Assembly (NCBI RefSeq): GCF_004346865.1
Contig: NZ_SMGR01000003.1
Coordinates: forward strand, 248,001 to 312,000
Origin: Shimia isoporae
GTDB taxonomy: Bacteria > Pseudomonadota > Alphaproteobacteria > Rhodobacterales > Rhodobacteraceae
Length of the DNA stretch: 64,000 bases
Direction of reading: 5' to 3'
A program made the position numbers and the translations under genes. Every line of letters begins with the position of its first letter. Within the stretch, counting starts at the first letter, position 1. Below, in pieces: positions 45,769-55,253 of this stretch. Below the pieces are notes generated by a model, which was given only the letters and a program-made list of their open reading frames with translations, searched no databases and was not told the origin of the DNA.

Positions 45769-46063
45769 CGCGCGTCCCTTCAAACATCCCCAAGTAAGCT
45801 TTGTTGACCTATATTTGCCCACGCATCGCGCAAATTCCTTGTGAAGCTCCCAAGAAAACCTCATGACTTCGAAGATTATTCCACATCTGTCCTTATTCAC
45901 GGGAAATTCTTGCTTGCATCTCGGGATTCCTCCCGAATCTCCCAAAACCCCGCCGCAACGCAGCGTTTTATGCCGCAGGCGCGAAAAACGCCTTGCGATC
46001 CGCGGCGCAACTTCCTAACACTTCACGCAAGCCAGACGTAATTTCCTTACCGAGAGACCTGAC

Positions 46064-47023
46064 ATGAGCTTCCGCATCCAACCCGCCGCTCCGGCCCGCC
46101 CGAACCGTTGCCAACTCTTTGGCCCGGCATCCAACACCAAGCTGTTCGCCAAAATGGCTGCTTCGGCTGCGGATGTGATCAACATCGATCTTGAGGACTC
46201 AGTGGCGCCGTCCGACAAAGACATGGCGCGAGCCAATGCGATCGAGGCGATCAACACGATCGACTGGGGTAAAAAAACATTGTCCGTACGCATCAACGGC
46301 CTGGATACCCCCTACTGGTATCGCGACGTTGTTGACCTGATGGAGCAGGCAGGTGAACGCCTCGACCAGATCATGATCCCCAAAGTGGGTTGCGCCGAAG
46401 ACATCTATGCTGTCGATGCTCTCGTCACGGCCATCGAAGCTGCAAAAGGCCGTTCCAAACGCATCGCGTTCGAAGTGATCATCGAATCCGCTGCCGGCAT
46501 TGCCCATGTTGAGGCGATCGCAGCTGCCTCTCCCCGCCTGGAAGCCATGAGTCTCGGCGCTGCGGACTTTGCAGCCTCGATGGGAATGCAAACCACAGGC
46601 ATCGGCGGAACTCAGGAAAACTACTACATGCTGCACGACGGCCAGAAACACTGGTCCGACCCGTGGCATTGGGCACAAGCCGCTATCGTTGCCGCCTGCC
46701 GCACCCATGGGGTTCTGCCAGTTGACGGCCCGTTCGGTGATTTCTCGGATGACGAAGGCTACATCGCCCAAGCCAAACGCTCCGCGACGCTGGGCATGGT
46801 AGGGAAATGGGCCATTCACCCGAAGCAAATCGCGCTGGCAAACGAAGTTTTCACTCCCTCCGAGGAAGCCGTCAGCGAGGCCCGTGAAATCCTTGCTGCG
46901 ATGGAACAAGCCAAAGCCAACGGCGAAGGCGCCACTGTCTACAAAGGCCGCCTGGTCGACATCGCATCCATCAAACAGGCCGAAGTGATTGTTGCACAGG
47001 CTGAATTGATCGCCGCCGGATAA
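46064..47023 (+). CDS. mcl1: L-malyl-CoA/beta-methylmalyl-CoA lyase
   Basis: A 319-residue HpcH/HpaI-family (CitE-like) lyase. The sequence is very close to the characterised Rhodobacter Mcl1: MSFRIQPAAPARPNRCQLFGP, VINIDLEDSVAP, TLSVRINGLDTPYWYRDVVDL, IIESAAGIAHVEAIAAASPRLEAMSLGAADFAASMGM and GKWAIHPKQI. It cleaves L-malyl-CoA to acetyl-CoA and glyoxylate and beta-methylmalyl-CoA to propionyl-CoA and glyoxylate in the ethylmalonyl-CoA pathway. A strong terminator follows. Confidence 0.95.
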   Translation: MSFRIQPAAPARPNRCQLFGPASNTKLFAKMAASAADVINIDLEDSVAPSDKDMARANAIEAINTIDWGKKTLSVRINGLDTPYWYRDVVDLMEQAGERLDQIMIPKVGCAEDIYAVDALVTAIEAAKGRSKRIAFEVIIESAAGIAHVEAIAAASPRLEAMSLGAADFAASMGMQTTGIGGTQENYYMLHDGQKHWSDPWHWAQAAIVAACRTHGVLPVDGPFGDFSDDEGYIAQAKRSATLGMVGKWAIHPKQIALANEVFTPSEEAVSEAREILAAMEQAKANGEGATVYKGRLVDIASIKQAEVIVAQAELIAAG

Positions 47024-47047
47024 CCTCGGCCTGTCGCCATGTACCCC

Positions 47048-47078
47048 AAGCTCCCGCAGTTCACGCGGGAGCTTTTTT
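47048..47078 (+). terminator. Terminator of mcl1
   Basis: AAGCTCCCGC-AGTTCAC-GCGGGAGCTT followed by a run of T. Confidence 0.92.
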
Positions 47079-47226
47079 TGTTTTTGAGCCCCAAGGACCA
47101 ACGGCCTTCGCCACACTTGCCCGCGTCCCCTACCTGAGGCACTCTCGTAACTGGAGGAGATAGGCCCGTTTTGCACAGACAAATCTGGCCCGACCGGACC
47201 GCGCCATGCTTTGGGAGGAGAGTGCC

Positions 47227-48045
47227 ATGACGTCCGAACGCACGGATGCTGCCAAACAGGACGAACTTGCCCCGCGAAAACCTGCCTTGATCCATGTGAA
47301 CAAGGTGACGTCTGCCGATATCAAGGCATCGCTCAAGGCCGGATTTGCCGACTTTCTGGCGCGTCCCTTCATGAGCGGCTTTTTCGGATTGTTTTACGCG
47401 GTTTTCGGCATCCTGTTTGTCTGGAGCTTGGTCTGGCTCAACAAGATCTGGATGATCATCCCGGCCGTCGTCGGCTTTCCGCTGGTTGCGCCATTTGCTG
47501 CCGCCGGCCTTTATGAAATGTCGCGCCGTTTACAGAACGGCGAAAGTTTCGGCTGGGCACAAATCCTCACGGTCATGGCCGACCAGCGCAAACGTGAAAT
47601 GGGCTGGATGGCCTTTGTCACTCTGTTCATTTTCTGGGTCTGGATTTATCAGGTCAGACTGTGGCTTGCGATCATCCTGCAGGACGCATCGTTCTCCGAT
47701 TTCGACGGGTTCCTGAACACTGTTTTCTTTACACCAGAAGGCTGGATATTCCTCGCTATTGGCACCTGCGTCGGAATGTTCCTGTGTGCAGTCCTTTTTT
47801 CTGCAACCGTCGTCGCCATGCCGCTTCTGCTGGACCGCGAAATCGACTTTGTGACCGCGATGATCACGTCTCTAAGGGTGGTTACTGAAAACCCCATTGT
47901 CATGCTGTCTTGGGCCGCAATCATCGCTGTCACCATGCTCGTGTCGCTGATGCCTGCATTTCTTGGACTGATCTTCACCTTGCCTATTCTGGGTCACACG
48001 ACTTGGCATCTTTACCAGCGGGCCGTGCCTCCGTCAGAGGAGTGA
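47227..48045 (+). CDS. DUF2189 membrane protein
   Basis: A 272-residue protein with a polar N-terminus (about 40 residues) and six hydrophobic helices. The pattern FADFLARPFMSGFFGLFYAVFGILF, FPLVAPFAAAGLYEMSRRLQNGE and RVVTENPIVMLSWAAIIAVTML identifies DUF2189, a family of unknown function common in Alphaproteobacteria. GGGAGGAG lies upstream of the ATG at 47227. Confidence 0.9.
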   Translation: MTSERTDAAKQDELAPRKPALIHVNKVTSADIKASLKAGFADFLARPFMSGFFGLFYAVFGILFVWSLVWLNKIWMIIPAVVGFPLVAPFAAAGLYEMSRRLQNGESFGWAQILTVMADQRKREMGWMAFVTLFIFWVWIYQVRLWLAIILQDASFSDFDGFLNTVFFTPEGWIFLAIGTCVGMFLCAVLFSATVVAMPLLLDREIDFVTAMITSLRVVTENPIVMLSWAAIIAVTMLVSLMPAFLGLIFTLPILGHTTWHLYQRAVPPSEE

Positions 48046-48077
48046 ACCGTCTGGACCGATCTGTGCCATTCAAAGGA

Positions 48078-48479
48078 TCAGCCACCAAAGAGCACCGCGT
48101 GCATTGCGCGCCCCGGCAAGAGCGTAAACCCGCCAGTAACGACCAACGCGAGGAGAAACAGCGATCGCATAATACTGCGATGCCGTCGCATGTCTCCCTG
48201 ACGGGCCGCGCGAATCCCAAGATACAGGCTGGCTAATGTGACCGGTATCAACAAATGAATCGGCGAATACAGGCCCCAAAGGCGGATCTCGTGGATAAAT
48301 ACCGCGGTCAAGGACGTCCCGAGCATCAACACGGCCCAGATATAGCCCATGAAGCGATGGGCACGCGTGCCTTTGACGGCAATCAGTTGAACCACGCCAA
48401 GTGCCAGAGCAGCGAGCGCCATGACAGCATGATAGGGAATTGGGAGCGCTTCGGCCCAAAGGGTCGTGAAATCAGGCAT
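48078..48479 (-). CDS. DUF2306-type membrane protein
   Basis: A 133-residue protein from the ATG at 48479 (GGGAG eight bases upstream) with four hydrophobic segments. The pattern LALGVVQLIAVKGTRAHRFMGYIWAVLML and LGIRAARQGDMRRHRSIM, with its conserved His and Arg residues, matches DUF2306. The function is unknown. It converges on the DUF2189 gene. Confidence 0.82.
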   Translation of the reverse strand: MPDFTTLWAEALPIPYHAVMALAALALGVVQLIAVKGTRAHRFMGYIWAVLMLGTSLTAVFIHEIRLWGLYSPIHLLIPVTLASLYLGIRAARQGDMRRHRSIMRSLFLLALVVTGGFTLLPGRAMHAVLFGG

Positions 48480-48536
48480 ACACAATACTCCCACGGTGAC
48501 CGTTAAACCGGCACGAATGACTTTCAAATTGCCGCT

Positions 48537-48989
48537 TCACGCGCGTTCGTCTTTCGGAGACCCCATCACCACATAGCTTGTAATGGAATGCACGTTCTCG
48601 ACGACACCCAAGACATCCGTGTGAAATCTTTTGTAGGCGTCAATGTCAGCGGCTTCGACCCGCAGCATATATTCCACGTTACCGGTCGTGTTGTGACACT
48701 CTCGCACTTCCGGCGCCGCCAGCATTGCCCGCTCGAAGCCCTCTCGCGCCGCTTTTGTGTGCCGGCCAAGCCCGACTGTCAGGTAAGCCACAAATCCGGT
48801 TCCCATTGCTGACCGGTTCAGAACCGCCCGATAGCCAGTGATGATGCCTGCCTTTTCAAGTGCGGCCACCCGCCGCAAACAGGCAGACGGCGACAATCCC
48901 ACTCTGTCCGCGAGGGCCAAGTTGCTGATCCGCCCGTCGCGACTTAACTCACGCAATATATGTTCGTCAATTCGGTCAATATCCGCCAT
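48537..48989 (-). CDS. Lrp/AsnC-family transcriptional regulator
   Basis: A 150-residue protein. An N-terminal HTH (DRIDEHILRELSRDGRISNLALADRVGLSPSACLRRVAALEKAGII) precedes a RAM ligand domain (GHT-type ECHNTTGNVEYMLRVEAADIDAYKRF). It is divergent from a LysE-family exporter gene, 72 bases away; Lrp regulators often control such an adjacent amino-acid exporter. The start at 48989 was chosen because the preceding 21 codons do not look Lrp-like. Confidence 0.92.
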   Translation of the reverse strand: MADIDRIDEHILRELSRDGRISNLALADRVGLSPSACLRRVAALEKAGIITGYRAVLNRSAMGTGFVAYLTVGLGRHTKAAREGFERAMLAAPEVRECHNTTGNVEYMLRVEAADIDAYKRFHTDVLGVVENVHSITSYVVMGSPKDERA

Positions 48990-49061
48990 AAATTGCAATA
49001 TTAAATCAACAACGCCGCAAAACGCAATTCCATGGCGCGAATTTTCGCGCACCGTTGCGTC

Positions 49062-49661
49062 ATGACATACGACATCCTGCTCGCCCTAGCCTTTTTCGCC
49101 TTTGTCACGGTTTTTTCCCCTGGACCGAACAACCTTATGCTCATGGCATCGGGTGCGAACTTCGGTCTGAAACGCTCCGTGCCGCACCTCTTGGGTGTGG
49201 CAACCGGATTTCCAGCGATGATCGTTCTGGTTGGGTTGGGTGTGATGCAACTGTTTGACGCCTACCCTGTCAGCCACACCATTCTTAAGGTGGCTTCCGT
49301 CGCCTATATGCTCTGGCTGGCGTGGAAAATAGCCAATGCCGCTCCTCCGAAAGAAGCCCAGGCGGACTCGCGCCCGTTGACTTATTTACAAGCCGCCGCA
49401 TTCCAGTGGGTCAATCCAAAAGCCTGGTCAATGGCACTTGGCGCGATCACGCTCTACGCCACCACCCGCGACCTGCTCGCAATTGTCATCGTTGCCGGAG
49501 TATATATGCTGATTGGATCTTGCAGCGCAACGAGCTGGACCGTGCTCGGAACAGGCATCCGCCGCTTGCTGGCAAAACCCGGTCGCCTGACCGTATTCAA
49601 CTGGTGCATGGCCGCGCTTCTGTTGGCTTCGCTTGTGCCGACATTTCTCGCAACAACCTAG
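49062..49661 (+). CDS. LysE-family amino-acid exporter
   Basis: A 199-residue protein with about six transmembrane helices and the LysE/RhtB signature VTVFSPGPNNLMLMASGANFGLKRSVPHLLGVATGF near the N-terminus. It probably exports an amino acid or derivative under control of the divergent Lrp gene. An in-frame ATG ten codons earlier is less likely because helix 1 fits the 49062 start. Confidence 0.9.
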   Translation: MTYDILLALAFFAFVTVFSPGPNNLMLMASGANFGLKRSVPHLLGVATGFPAMIVLVGLGVMQLFDAYPVSHTILKVASVAYMLWLAWKIANAAPPKEAQADSRPLTYLQAAAFQWVNPKAWSMALGAITLYATTRDLLAIVIVAGVYMLIGSCSATSWTVLGTGIRRLLAKPGRLTVFNWCMAALLLASLVPTFLATT

Positions 49662-49662
49662 A

Positions 49663-50292
49663 TCAGACGGCTGTAACCGGCTGCCGCAGGATCGTGCGAA
49701 GCTTTTCCGGCGGGACTCTTCGTGGATCGCCCAAGTAAATCTCGTGATGATGCCCGCCAAAGGTCAGGCCGGCTTCCGGCATCACAACGTCATGCAGCTC
49801 CGCCAGCACCGGTGCTTCGTCTGCATACGGCCCCACATGCAATGTCTGCAAACATGTGCCCTCCTCCAGAGACGTCAGCGTCACCTCCTGCAAGGCAAAT
49901 ACATCTTCCCCCTTCTTTGCCAGCTTTGCTTCGGCCTTGTCCCGCGCATTCTGTAGGTCGTCGTCCGTCACGGCATCAGGCATGCGTATCATCGCGGTCC
50001 ATCGCCATTTGTCACGCTCGGACCGGACAAAGCTGCCGGGATCATCGGCCCACCAAAGGCTTTCTTGCGGTGGCACGACAAAGTCGGCTCCCAAAGCCTT
50101 TCGGGCAAACTTGATCCCGTAAGCCAAGGGATACAACGCCTTCAAAGCACGCCCGTAAACGGGTCCGCCGGGATCGCCTTGGCCTGTGATAGACAGAAAC
50201 TGCAAGCGAGGCACCACGATCTGGTCCCAGCGCCCGACTTTACCGCTGTAATAAGGCTTGTCGGCCTTCTTGAAGTCAATCTTTCCGGTCAT
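49663..50292 (-). CDS. GyrI-like small-molecule-binding protein
   Basis: A 209-residue protein (MTGKIDFKKADKPYYSGKVGRWDQIVVPRLQFLSITGQGDPGG) of the stand-alone GyrI-like type, ending in FGGHHHEIYLGDPRRVPPEKLRTILRQP. These proteins bind hydrophobic cationic compounds in related families. The start at 50292 overlaps the stop of the AraC-GyrI gene by four bases, so the two are coupled. It converges on the LysE gene one base away. Confidence 0.88.
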   Translation of the reverse strand: MTGKIDFKKADKPYYSGKVGRWDQIVVPRLQFLSITGQGDPGGPVYGRALKALYPLAYGIKFARKALGADFVVPPQESLWWADDPGSFVRSERDKWRWTAMIRMPDAVTDDDLQNARDKAEAKLAKKGEDVFALQEVTLTSLEEGTCLQTLHVGPYADEAPVLAELHDVVMPEAGLTFGGHHHEIYLGDPRRVPPEKLRTILRQPVTAV

Positions 50293-51152
50293 GCAGGTTT
50301 CTCCGCCAGTGGGAGACAAATCTCCGTCAGCAAATCCTCGGGCTTCGTATCCAACGGGCTGTTCAGGTAAATCTCGAAACATGGCGCATCACCAGGCATC
50401 TCGCCGCTTTCAGGCAACCACTTTCCAAACAGGGCATCGTATCCTTGGGGGATGAGGTCATAGGGCCCGCGTAACGTCAGAACGGCGTAACGTCCGCCAG
50501 ATATGGTAAAACCCTCAAGGTCTTCAGGCACTTCGTTCAAACGCAATTCGGCTCCTGCCATTGAGCGAAGATCCGGTTCCGGCTTGGCCTCGGGGTTGTC
50601 GAAGTAAATGCCGACAGGATTTCCCAGCCTCGGCCACAGACCGTTAGCTTCACAAAGGCCAAAGAAGGCCTCGAATGCGGTTCCAATCCGGCTATACGCA
50701 CCCTTGTGCACGACACCGGCAATCACCCGCGGTGGCTCTTCACGAACACTGACTGGAAACATCGGTCCTTCCCCCTCTTTACGTGTCATCAGAGGCGCCA
50801 CATGCACGCCCTGTTTTCTGAATTTCGCGGGACTCGCGCCGTATTGTGACGCAAATGCCCGCCCGAAACTGCGCGGGTTGTCATACCCCACTGCGCGTGA
50901 AATCTCGTCCGGGGCGGCATCTTCCAGAAGCAACAAGCATGCGGCCTTGTGCAACCGCACCCTGCGCACGGCCTGCGCACAGGTTTCTCCCGTCATGGCG
51001 TGGAAAATCCGATGCCAGTGAAATCGGCTCATCGCGGCTTCATCAGCAAGCCGGTCCAGCGACATGTCACCGGCCGGATTGTCGTGAATGTACCTGAGCA
51101 CCCGCATCAGCCGCTTGTCGTAGTTGGCCACACCCAGCCCTTTCTTCGTCAT
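50289..51152 (-). CDS. AraC-family regulator with C-terminal GyrI-like domain
   Basis: A 287-residue protein. Two AraC HTH motifs lie in residues 15-110 (MRVLRYIHDNPAGDMSLDRLADEAAMSRFHWHRIFHAMTGET, then SRAVGYDNPRSFGRAFASQYGASPAKFRK). A GyrI-like effector domain follows (RVIAGVVHKGAYSRIGTAFEAFFGLC). The layout is that of the Rob/SoxS-GyrI regulators that respond to toxic or cationic molecules. AAGGTG precedes the ATG at 51152. It forms a two-gene operon with the 49663 gene. Confidence 0.92.
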   Translation of the reverse strand: MTKKGLGVANYDKRLMRVLRYIHDNPAGDMSLDRLADEAAMSRFHWHRIFHAMTGETCAQAVRRVRLHKAACLLLLEDAAPDEISRAVGYDNPRSFGRAFASQYGASPAKFRKQGVHVAPLMTRKEGEGPMFPVSVREEPPRVIAGVVHKGAYSRIGTAFEAFFGLCEANGLWPRLGNPVGIYFDNPEAKPEPDLRSMAGAELRLNEVPEDLEGFTISGGRYAVLTLRGPYDLIPQGYDALFGKWLPESGEMPGDAPCFEIYLNSPLDTKPEDLLTEICLPLAEKPA

Positions 51153-51281
51153 TGCAAACACCTTGCCACAGGGGCGCGGCACAAATCTTGCTGAATTCAC
51201 CCAGCCGCCACAGCCGTTGCAATTCCCTCAGGTCAGCGTCATATAGCGAAGTCACAAGGCAAACCCGCCAAAGAGGATGCG

Positions 51282-52244
51282 ATGACCAACTATCTCGACT
51301 TCGAAAAACCCCTCGCCGAAATTGAGGGCAAGGCCGAAGAGCTGCGCGCACTGGCGCGGACCAACGAAGAAATGGATGTCGCCGACGAAGCTGCCGCTCT
51401 GGACAAGAAAGCGGCAGACCTGCTTCAGGAGCTTTACAAAGACCTGACCCCTTGGCGCAAATGCCAGGTTGCGCGCCACCCCGAGCGTCCGCACACCAAA
51501 GATTACATCGAAGCGCTTTTCACTGAATTCACGCCGCTGGCTGGGGATCGCAATTTTGCCGACGACCTCGCCGTGACCGGCGGCCTGGCCCGTTTCAACG
51601 ATCAACCGGTAATGGTGATCGGCCATGAAAAAGGCCACGACACCAAATCCCGCATCGCGCACAACTTCGGCATGGCCCGTCCCGAGGGCTACCGTAAGGC
51701 CGTGCGTCTCATGGAAATGGCCGACCGCTTCGGACTGCCGGTAATCGCACTGGTGGACACCACCGGCGCCTACCCGGGCAAAGGTGCCGAGGAGCGCGGT
51801 CAATCCGAAGCCATCGCGCGCTCGACCGAGGCCTGCCTGAACATCGGCGTGCCGCTGATCTCAGTGATCATTGGCGAGGGTGGCTCTGGCGGCGCCGTGG
51901 CCTTTGCGACTGCCAACCGTGTCGCAATGCTGGAACACTCAGTCTACTCGGTGATCTCGCCCGAAGGCTGCGCATCCATTCTCTGGAAAGATGCCGAAAA
52001 GATGCGCGAAGCGGCTGAAGCGCTGCGCCTGACCGCACAAGATCTGAAGAAACTGGGCGTGGCTGATCGCATCATCGAAGAACCGATGGGCGGCGCGCAC
52101 CGCAACGCCAAAGCAACAATCGACAGTGTCCAAAAAGCGATTGCGGCAATGCTAAAGGAACTGAGCAAAAAAGACAGCAAGGCGCTGATCGCCGATCGTC
52201 GAAAAAAGTTTCTGGACGTGGGCAAAAAGGGTCTGGCTGCTTAA
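51282..52244 (+). CDS. accA: Acetyl-CoA carboxylase carboxyltransferase subunit alpha
   Basis: A 320-residue protein ([24 protein letters not shown]). It has the carboxyltransferase core [56 protein letters not shown] and [41 protein letters not shown]. With AccD it transfers the carboxyl group from biotin to acetyl-CoA for fatty acid synthesis. accD is not adjacent. A terminator follows. Confidence 0.98.
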   Translation: MTNYLDFEKPLAEIEGKAEELRALARTNEEMDVADEAAALDKKAADLLQELYKDLTPWRKCQVARHPERPHTKDYIEALFTEFTPLAGDRNFADDLAVTGGLARFNDQPVMVIGHEKGHDTKSRIAHNFGMARPEGYRKAVRLMEMADRFGLPVIALVDTTGAYPGKGAEERGQSEAIARSTEACLNIGVPLISVIIGEGGSGGAVAFATANRVAMLEHSVYSVISPEGCASILWKDAEKMREAAEALRLTAQDLKKLGVADRIIEEPMGGAHRNAKATIDSVQKAIAAMLKELSKKDSKALIADRRKKFLDVGKKGLAA

Positions 52245-52267
52245 GCCATCATCCGGATCTCCCGCCA

Positions 52268-52299
52268 AAAAGAGCCGCCCCTTTCGGGGCGGTTTTTTG
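52268..52299 (+). terminator. Terminator of accA
   Basis: CCGCCCC-TTTC-GGGGCGG followed by six T, with an A run before the stem. Confidence 0.92.
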
Positions 52300-52307
52300 T
52301 TGGGCGT

Positions 52308-52345
52308 GGCTCAGCTTCGCTGAGCCTGTGGGTATTTTTGACCAG
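52308..52345. repeat. Perfect hairpin with downstream GGGTATTTTT motif
   Basis: GGCTCAGC-TTC-GCTGAGCC is a perfect 8-bp hairpin just after the accA terminator, followed by GGGTATTTTTGACCAGAAAG. Similar GTATTTTT motifs occur in many Rhodobacterales intergenic regions in my memory, so it may belong to a dispersed element. Only one copy was noticed in this window. Confidence 0.4.
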
Positions 52346-52414
52346 AAAGAAATAGTTCAGCAAAAGCGTGTTTTCGTCGCTTGAAGGCGGCGCGGTGTGC
52401 GCTAGGCTGGGCAC

Positions 52415-53740
52415 ATGTTGGCGATCCTCAGACATCCGACCTTTGCACGACTTTTTGCCGCACAGATCGTGGCGCTTGTGGGCACAGGTCTGTTAACAAT
52501 CGCGCTTGGCCTCCTTGCCTATGATCTGGCTGGACCGCAGGCCGGCGCCGTGCTGGGCATGGCCTACACGATCAAAATGGTGGCCTATGTCGGGCTGTCC
52601 CCGGTGATGGGCGCGCTGGTGGCACGACTTCCGCGCCGCGCTGTATTGATCGCCGCGGACCTGATCCGGTTTGGTGTCGCGTTGTGCCTGCCGTTTGTCG
52701 ACAGCGTTGCGCAGGTCTATGGCCTTATCTTTGTTTTGCAGGCCGCCTCCGCAACCTTCACCCCGACATTTCAGGCAACCATACCAGACATTTTGACGGA
52801 TGAAGCCGAATATACTCGCGCACTTTCGCTCTCACGCCTTGCCTATGATCTGGAGAATTTGCTCTCACCCGCTCTCGCGGGGGCCCTGTTGTTGTTCGTG
52901 AGCTACTCGGGATTGTTTGTAGGCACCGCGCTAGGTTTTCTGCTGTCTACCCTGCTGATCTGGCAAACCAGTCTTCCCGGTCGAACAGACACGAAGGAGC
53001 GGCCATTTTTGCAACGGGTCACCCGAGGCGGCTGGATTTACCTCGCCACGCCACGCCTGCGGGGACTGCTGGCTTACAACACCGCAGCCGCTGCAGCCGG
53101 CGCCTTTGTTCTTGTCAACTCGGTGGTCATGGTACGCGAAACCTACGGCCTCGGCGAAACCGGCCTCGCCGTCGCAATGGGCGCTTTTGGGGCCGGCAGC
53201 ATGCTTTCTGCATTGCTTCTGCCACGTCTGCTTGATCAAGTGCCGGACCGTCCCGTCATGGGCGCGGCCGCCTTGGCGCTTTCGGCGCTCACGCTTCTCC
53301 ACGGTGCTGTCTTCTGGTTGGGTGGCGCGCTTTCATGGCCGCTGTTCCTCGGCGTATGGATGCTGACCGGGGTGCTGTATTCTGCGGTGTTGACGCCTTC
53401 AGGACGGCTCTTGCGACGCTCTGCCCGTTCCGAGGACCGCCCTGCGGTTTTCACAGCACACTTTGCGCTCAGCCACGCGTGCTGGCTGGTCACTTACCCA
53501 CTGGCCGGATGGAGCGGTGTTAAATTCGGACTGGACGGGTCGTTGATTGTGATGGGCACTGTCGCGCTCGCGGCGACCTTGGTCGGGCGCTTTTTGTGGC
53601 AGGCGGCACCGGCGGAAATCGAACACGAACACACCAACTTACCCGACGACCACCCGCATCTCATCAAACATGGCGGCCGCCGTCACAGCCATGCCATTGT
53701 GATAGATGACGAACACCACGTTTGGCCAACTCAGGGGTAA
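52415..53740 (+). CDS. MFS transporter (EntS-like) with His-rich tail
   Basis: A 441-residue protein with about 12 transmembrane helices. The pattern TFARLFAAQIVALVGTGLLTIALGLLAYDLAG and FVLQAASATFTPTFQATIPDIL is typical of the exporter-type MFS_3/EntS group. The C-terminal 40 residues are cytoplasmic and rich in His and Asp (EHEHTNLPDDHPHLIKHGG, then SHAIVIDDEHH). Such a tail could bind metal ions. The substrate is not known. The GntR gene at 53759 converges on it. Confidence 0.88.
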   Translation: MLAILRHPTFARLFAAQIVALVGTGLLTIALGLLAYDLAGPQAGAVLGMAYTIKMVAYVGLSPVMGALVARLPRRAVLIAADLIRFGVALCLPFVDSVAQVYGLIFVLQAASATFTPTFQATIPDILTDEAEYTRALSLSRLAYDLENLLSPALAGALLLFVSYSGLFVGTALGFLLSTLLIWQTSLPGRTDTKERPFLQRVTRGGWIYLATPRLRGLLAYNTAAAAAGAFVLVNSVVMVRETYGLGETGLAVAMGAFGAGSMLSALLLPRLLDQVPDRPVMGAAALALSALTLLHGAVFWLGGALSWPLFLGVWMLTGVLYSAVLTPSGRLLRRSARSEDRPAVFTAHFALSHACWLVTYPLAGWSGVKFGLDGSLIVMGTVALAATLVGRFLWQAAPAEIEHEHTNLPDDHPHLIKHGGRRHSHAIVIDDEHHVWPTQG

Positions 53741-53758
53741 GATTGGGTCGGTGCGGTC

Positions 53759-54412
53759 CTAGCTGGCCAGCAAACGCAGCCCCTGGGTCACGTCTGAGCG
53801 CACGGCGAGACGCAAGCCCGGCTCATCGCCTGCCTTCAGGGCCGCAATGATCAATCTATGTTGTGTTGGGGGTTCCGTGCGCCTCAAGCGACCATAGAGG
53901 GCCCGCATCGTCGGACCAAGTTGCAACCAGACGGTCTCTGCCATTGCCAGCATAGCCGGCGCCTGAGCCCGCAAATAAAGCGTGCGGTGAAATTCGAGAT
54001 TGGCGCGGATGTACCCGACCGCATCCCGTCGCGCGACCGCTTCGGACACGGTGCCATTGATGCTCACCAAACGTTCGATCAACGCCATGTGCGCACGCGG
54101 CAAGGCCCGGCTGGCCAACTCAACCTCGATCAAGGCCCGCAAAGCGGCCAGTTCTTCGAGGCGCTCGCTCGACAGTTCCGGCGTCGACACGCGCCCTGAT
54201 GTCGAAAGAAACAAGGCGCCCTCCGCAACAAGCCGCCGGACCGCCTCGCGCGCCGGCGTCATCGACACCTCATAGGTTTTGCCGATTCCCCGCAGCGTCA
54301 GCGCCGCTCCGGGTGCCAGCTCGCCATACATGATCCGCGCGCGCAACGCGCGGTAAACACGGTCATGCGCCGAAGTGGAAATATCTTGTTGCTGGCGGCT
54401 GGTCGGGATCAT
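53759..54412 (-). CDS. GntR-family transcriptional regulator (FCD domain)
   Basis: A 217-residue protein. The GntR HTH lies in residues 18-80 (YRALRARIMYGELAPGAALTLRGIGKTYEVSMTPAREAVRRLVAEGAL). An FCD helical ligand domain follows (LEELAALRALIEVELASRALP). The N-terminus MIPTSRQQQDISTSAHDRVYRA is ordinary. A regulatory target is not evident; the YgjP-type gene lies upstream on the same strand. Confidence 0.9.
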   Translation of the reverse strand: MIPTSRQQQDISTSAHDRVYRALRARIMYGELAPGAALTLRGIGKTYEVSMTPAREAVRRLVAEGALFLSTSGRVSTPELSSERLEELAALRALIEVELASRALPRAHMALIERLVSINGTVSEAVARRDAVGYIRANLEFHRTLYLRAQAPAMLAMAETVWLQLGPTMRALYGRLRRTEPPTQHRLIIAALKAGDEPGLRLAVRSDVTQGLRLLAS

Positions 54413-54454
54413 GGCGCGACTGTGATCACAAATCGAAAGAAGGTCAATGCAGCC

Positions 54455-55144
54455 TCAGGCAAAACGGTATCGGTGCAACTCCTGCCCCTGATCTCTTAGC
54501 CATTTTCGCTGCGCTTTGTAATCCCCGTGGATGCGCTCGACTTGGTCCCAGAATGCCTTGGAATGGTTCATTTCCTGCAGATGTGCGACCTCGTGCGCCG
54601 CAACATAGTCCAGCACATCTTCAGGCGCCATCACCAGCCGCCAGCTGAACATGAGGGCACCCGCTGAACTACAAGACCCCCAACGGGACCGAGTGTCCCT
54701 GAGCGTCATTCGGGTCGGCTTCCGCCCCAACTGCGCCGCATAGTGGTCCACTGCTTCAGCCAGCCGGTTGCGGGCCAACTCTCTTAAAAACCCCTGAACG
54801 CGAGCACCCGCTCGGCCAGCATCTCCAGGCACGGCGATTTCGTCCAGGCCCAGGACCACAGACCGTCCTTTGCCGGGTACGATCTGCCGCAACCTTCCCC
54901 CAACAGGCAGCATCGCTCCAGGGCTGACCTGAACAAGATCCGGCTGTTTGGAAAGCTGCGCGCGCAACCAGTCCGCCTTTTCGTGAGCGAATCCCAGCGC
55001 CTCTCGCTCGCGCACGCCTTTCGGCACCGTCAGGGTCACCTTCCCGTCCAACCGCGATACACGCAGGCTTATCCGCCGCGCGCGGCTTGAATGGCGCAAA
55101 ACCACCGTTACCGGCGGGTTTCCCGGCAATATATGGTGCGACAT
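54455..55144 (-). CDS. YgjP-type M48-like metallopeptidase (DUF45)
   Basis: A 229-residue protein from the ATG at 55144 (MSHHILPGNPPVTVVLRHSSRARRISLRVS). The C-terminal half has RWGSCSSAGALMFSWRLVMAPEDVLDYVAAHEVAHLQEMNHSKAFW, with the zinc motif HEVAH and the third ligand His in NHSKAFW. This is the YgjP/WLM-like gluzincin family; cellular role is poorly known. It is divergent from the FYDLN gene. Confidence 0.9.
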   Translation of the reverse strand: MSHHILPGNPPVTVVLRHSSRARRISLRVSRLDGKVTLTVPKGVREREALGFAHEKADWLRAQLSKQPDLVQVSPGAMLPVGGRLRQIVPGKGRSVVLGLDEIAVPGDAGRAGARVQGFLRELARNRLAEAVDHYAAQLGRKPTRMTLRDTRSRWGSCSSAGALMFSWRLVMAPEDVLDYVAAHEVAHLQEMNHSKAFWDQVERIHGDYKAQRKWLRDQGQELHRYRFA

Positions 55145-55253
55145 TGACCCTCCTTGGCCCAGTTCGGGAGAAACCCCTTTGACACGGCCTCTTTGATATG
55201 GCAGTTGCCCCAAACCGTCGAGAGAGACTCAACCGATTCAAAGGGGATTTCCC

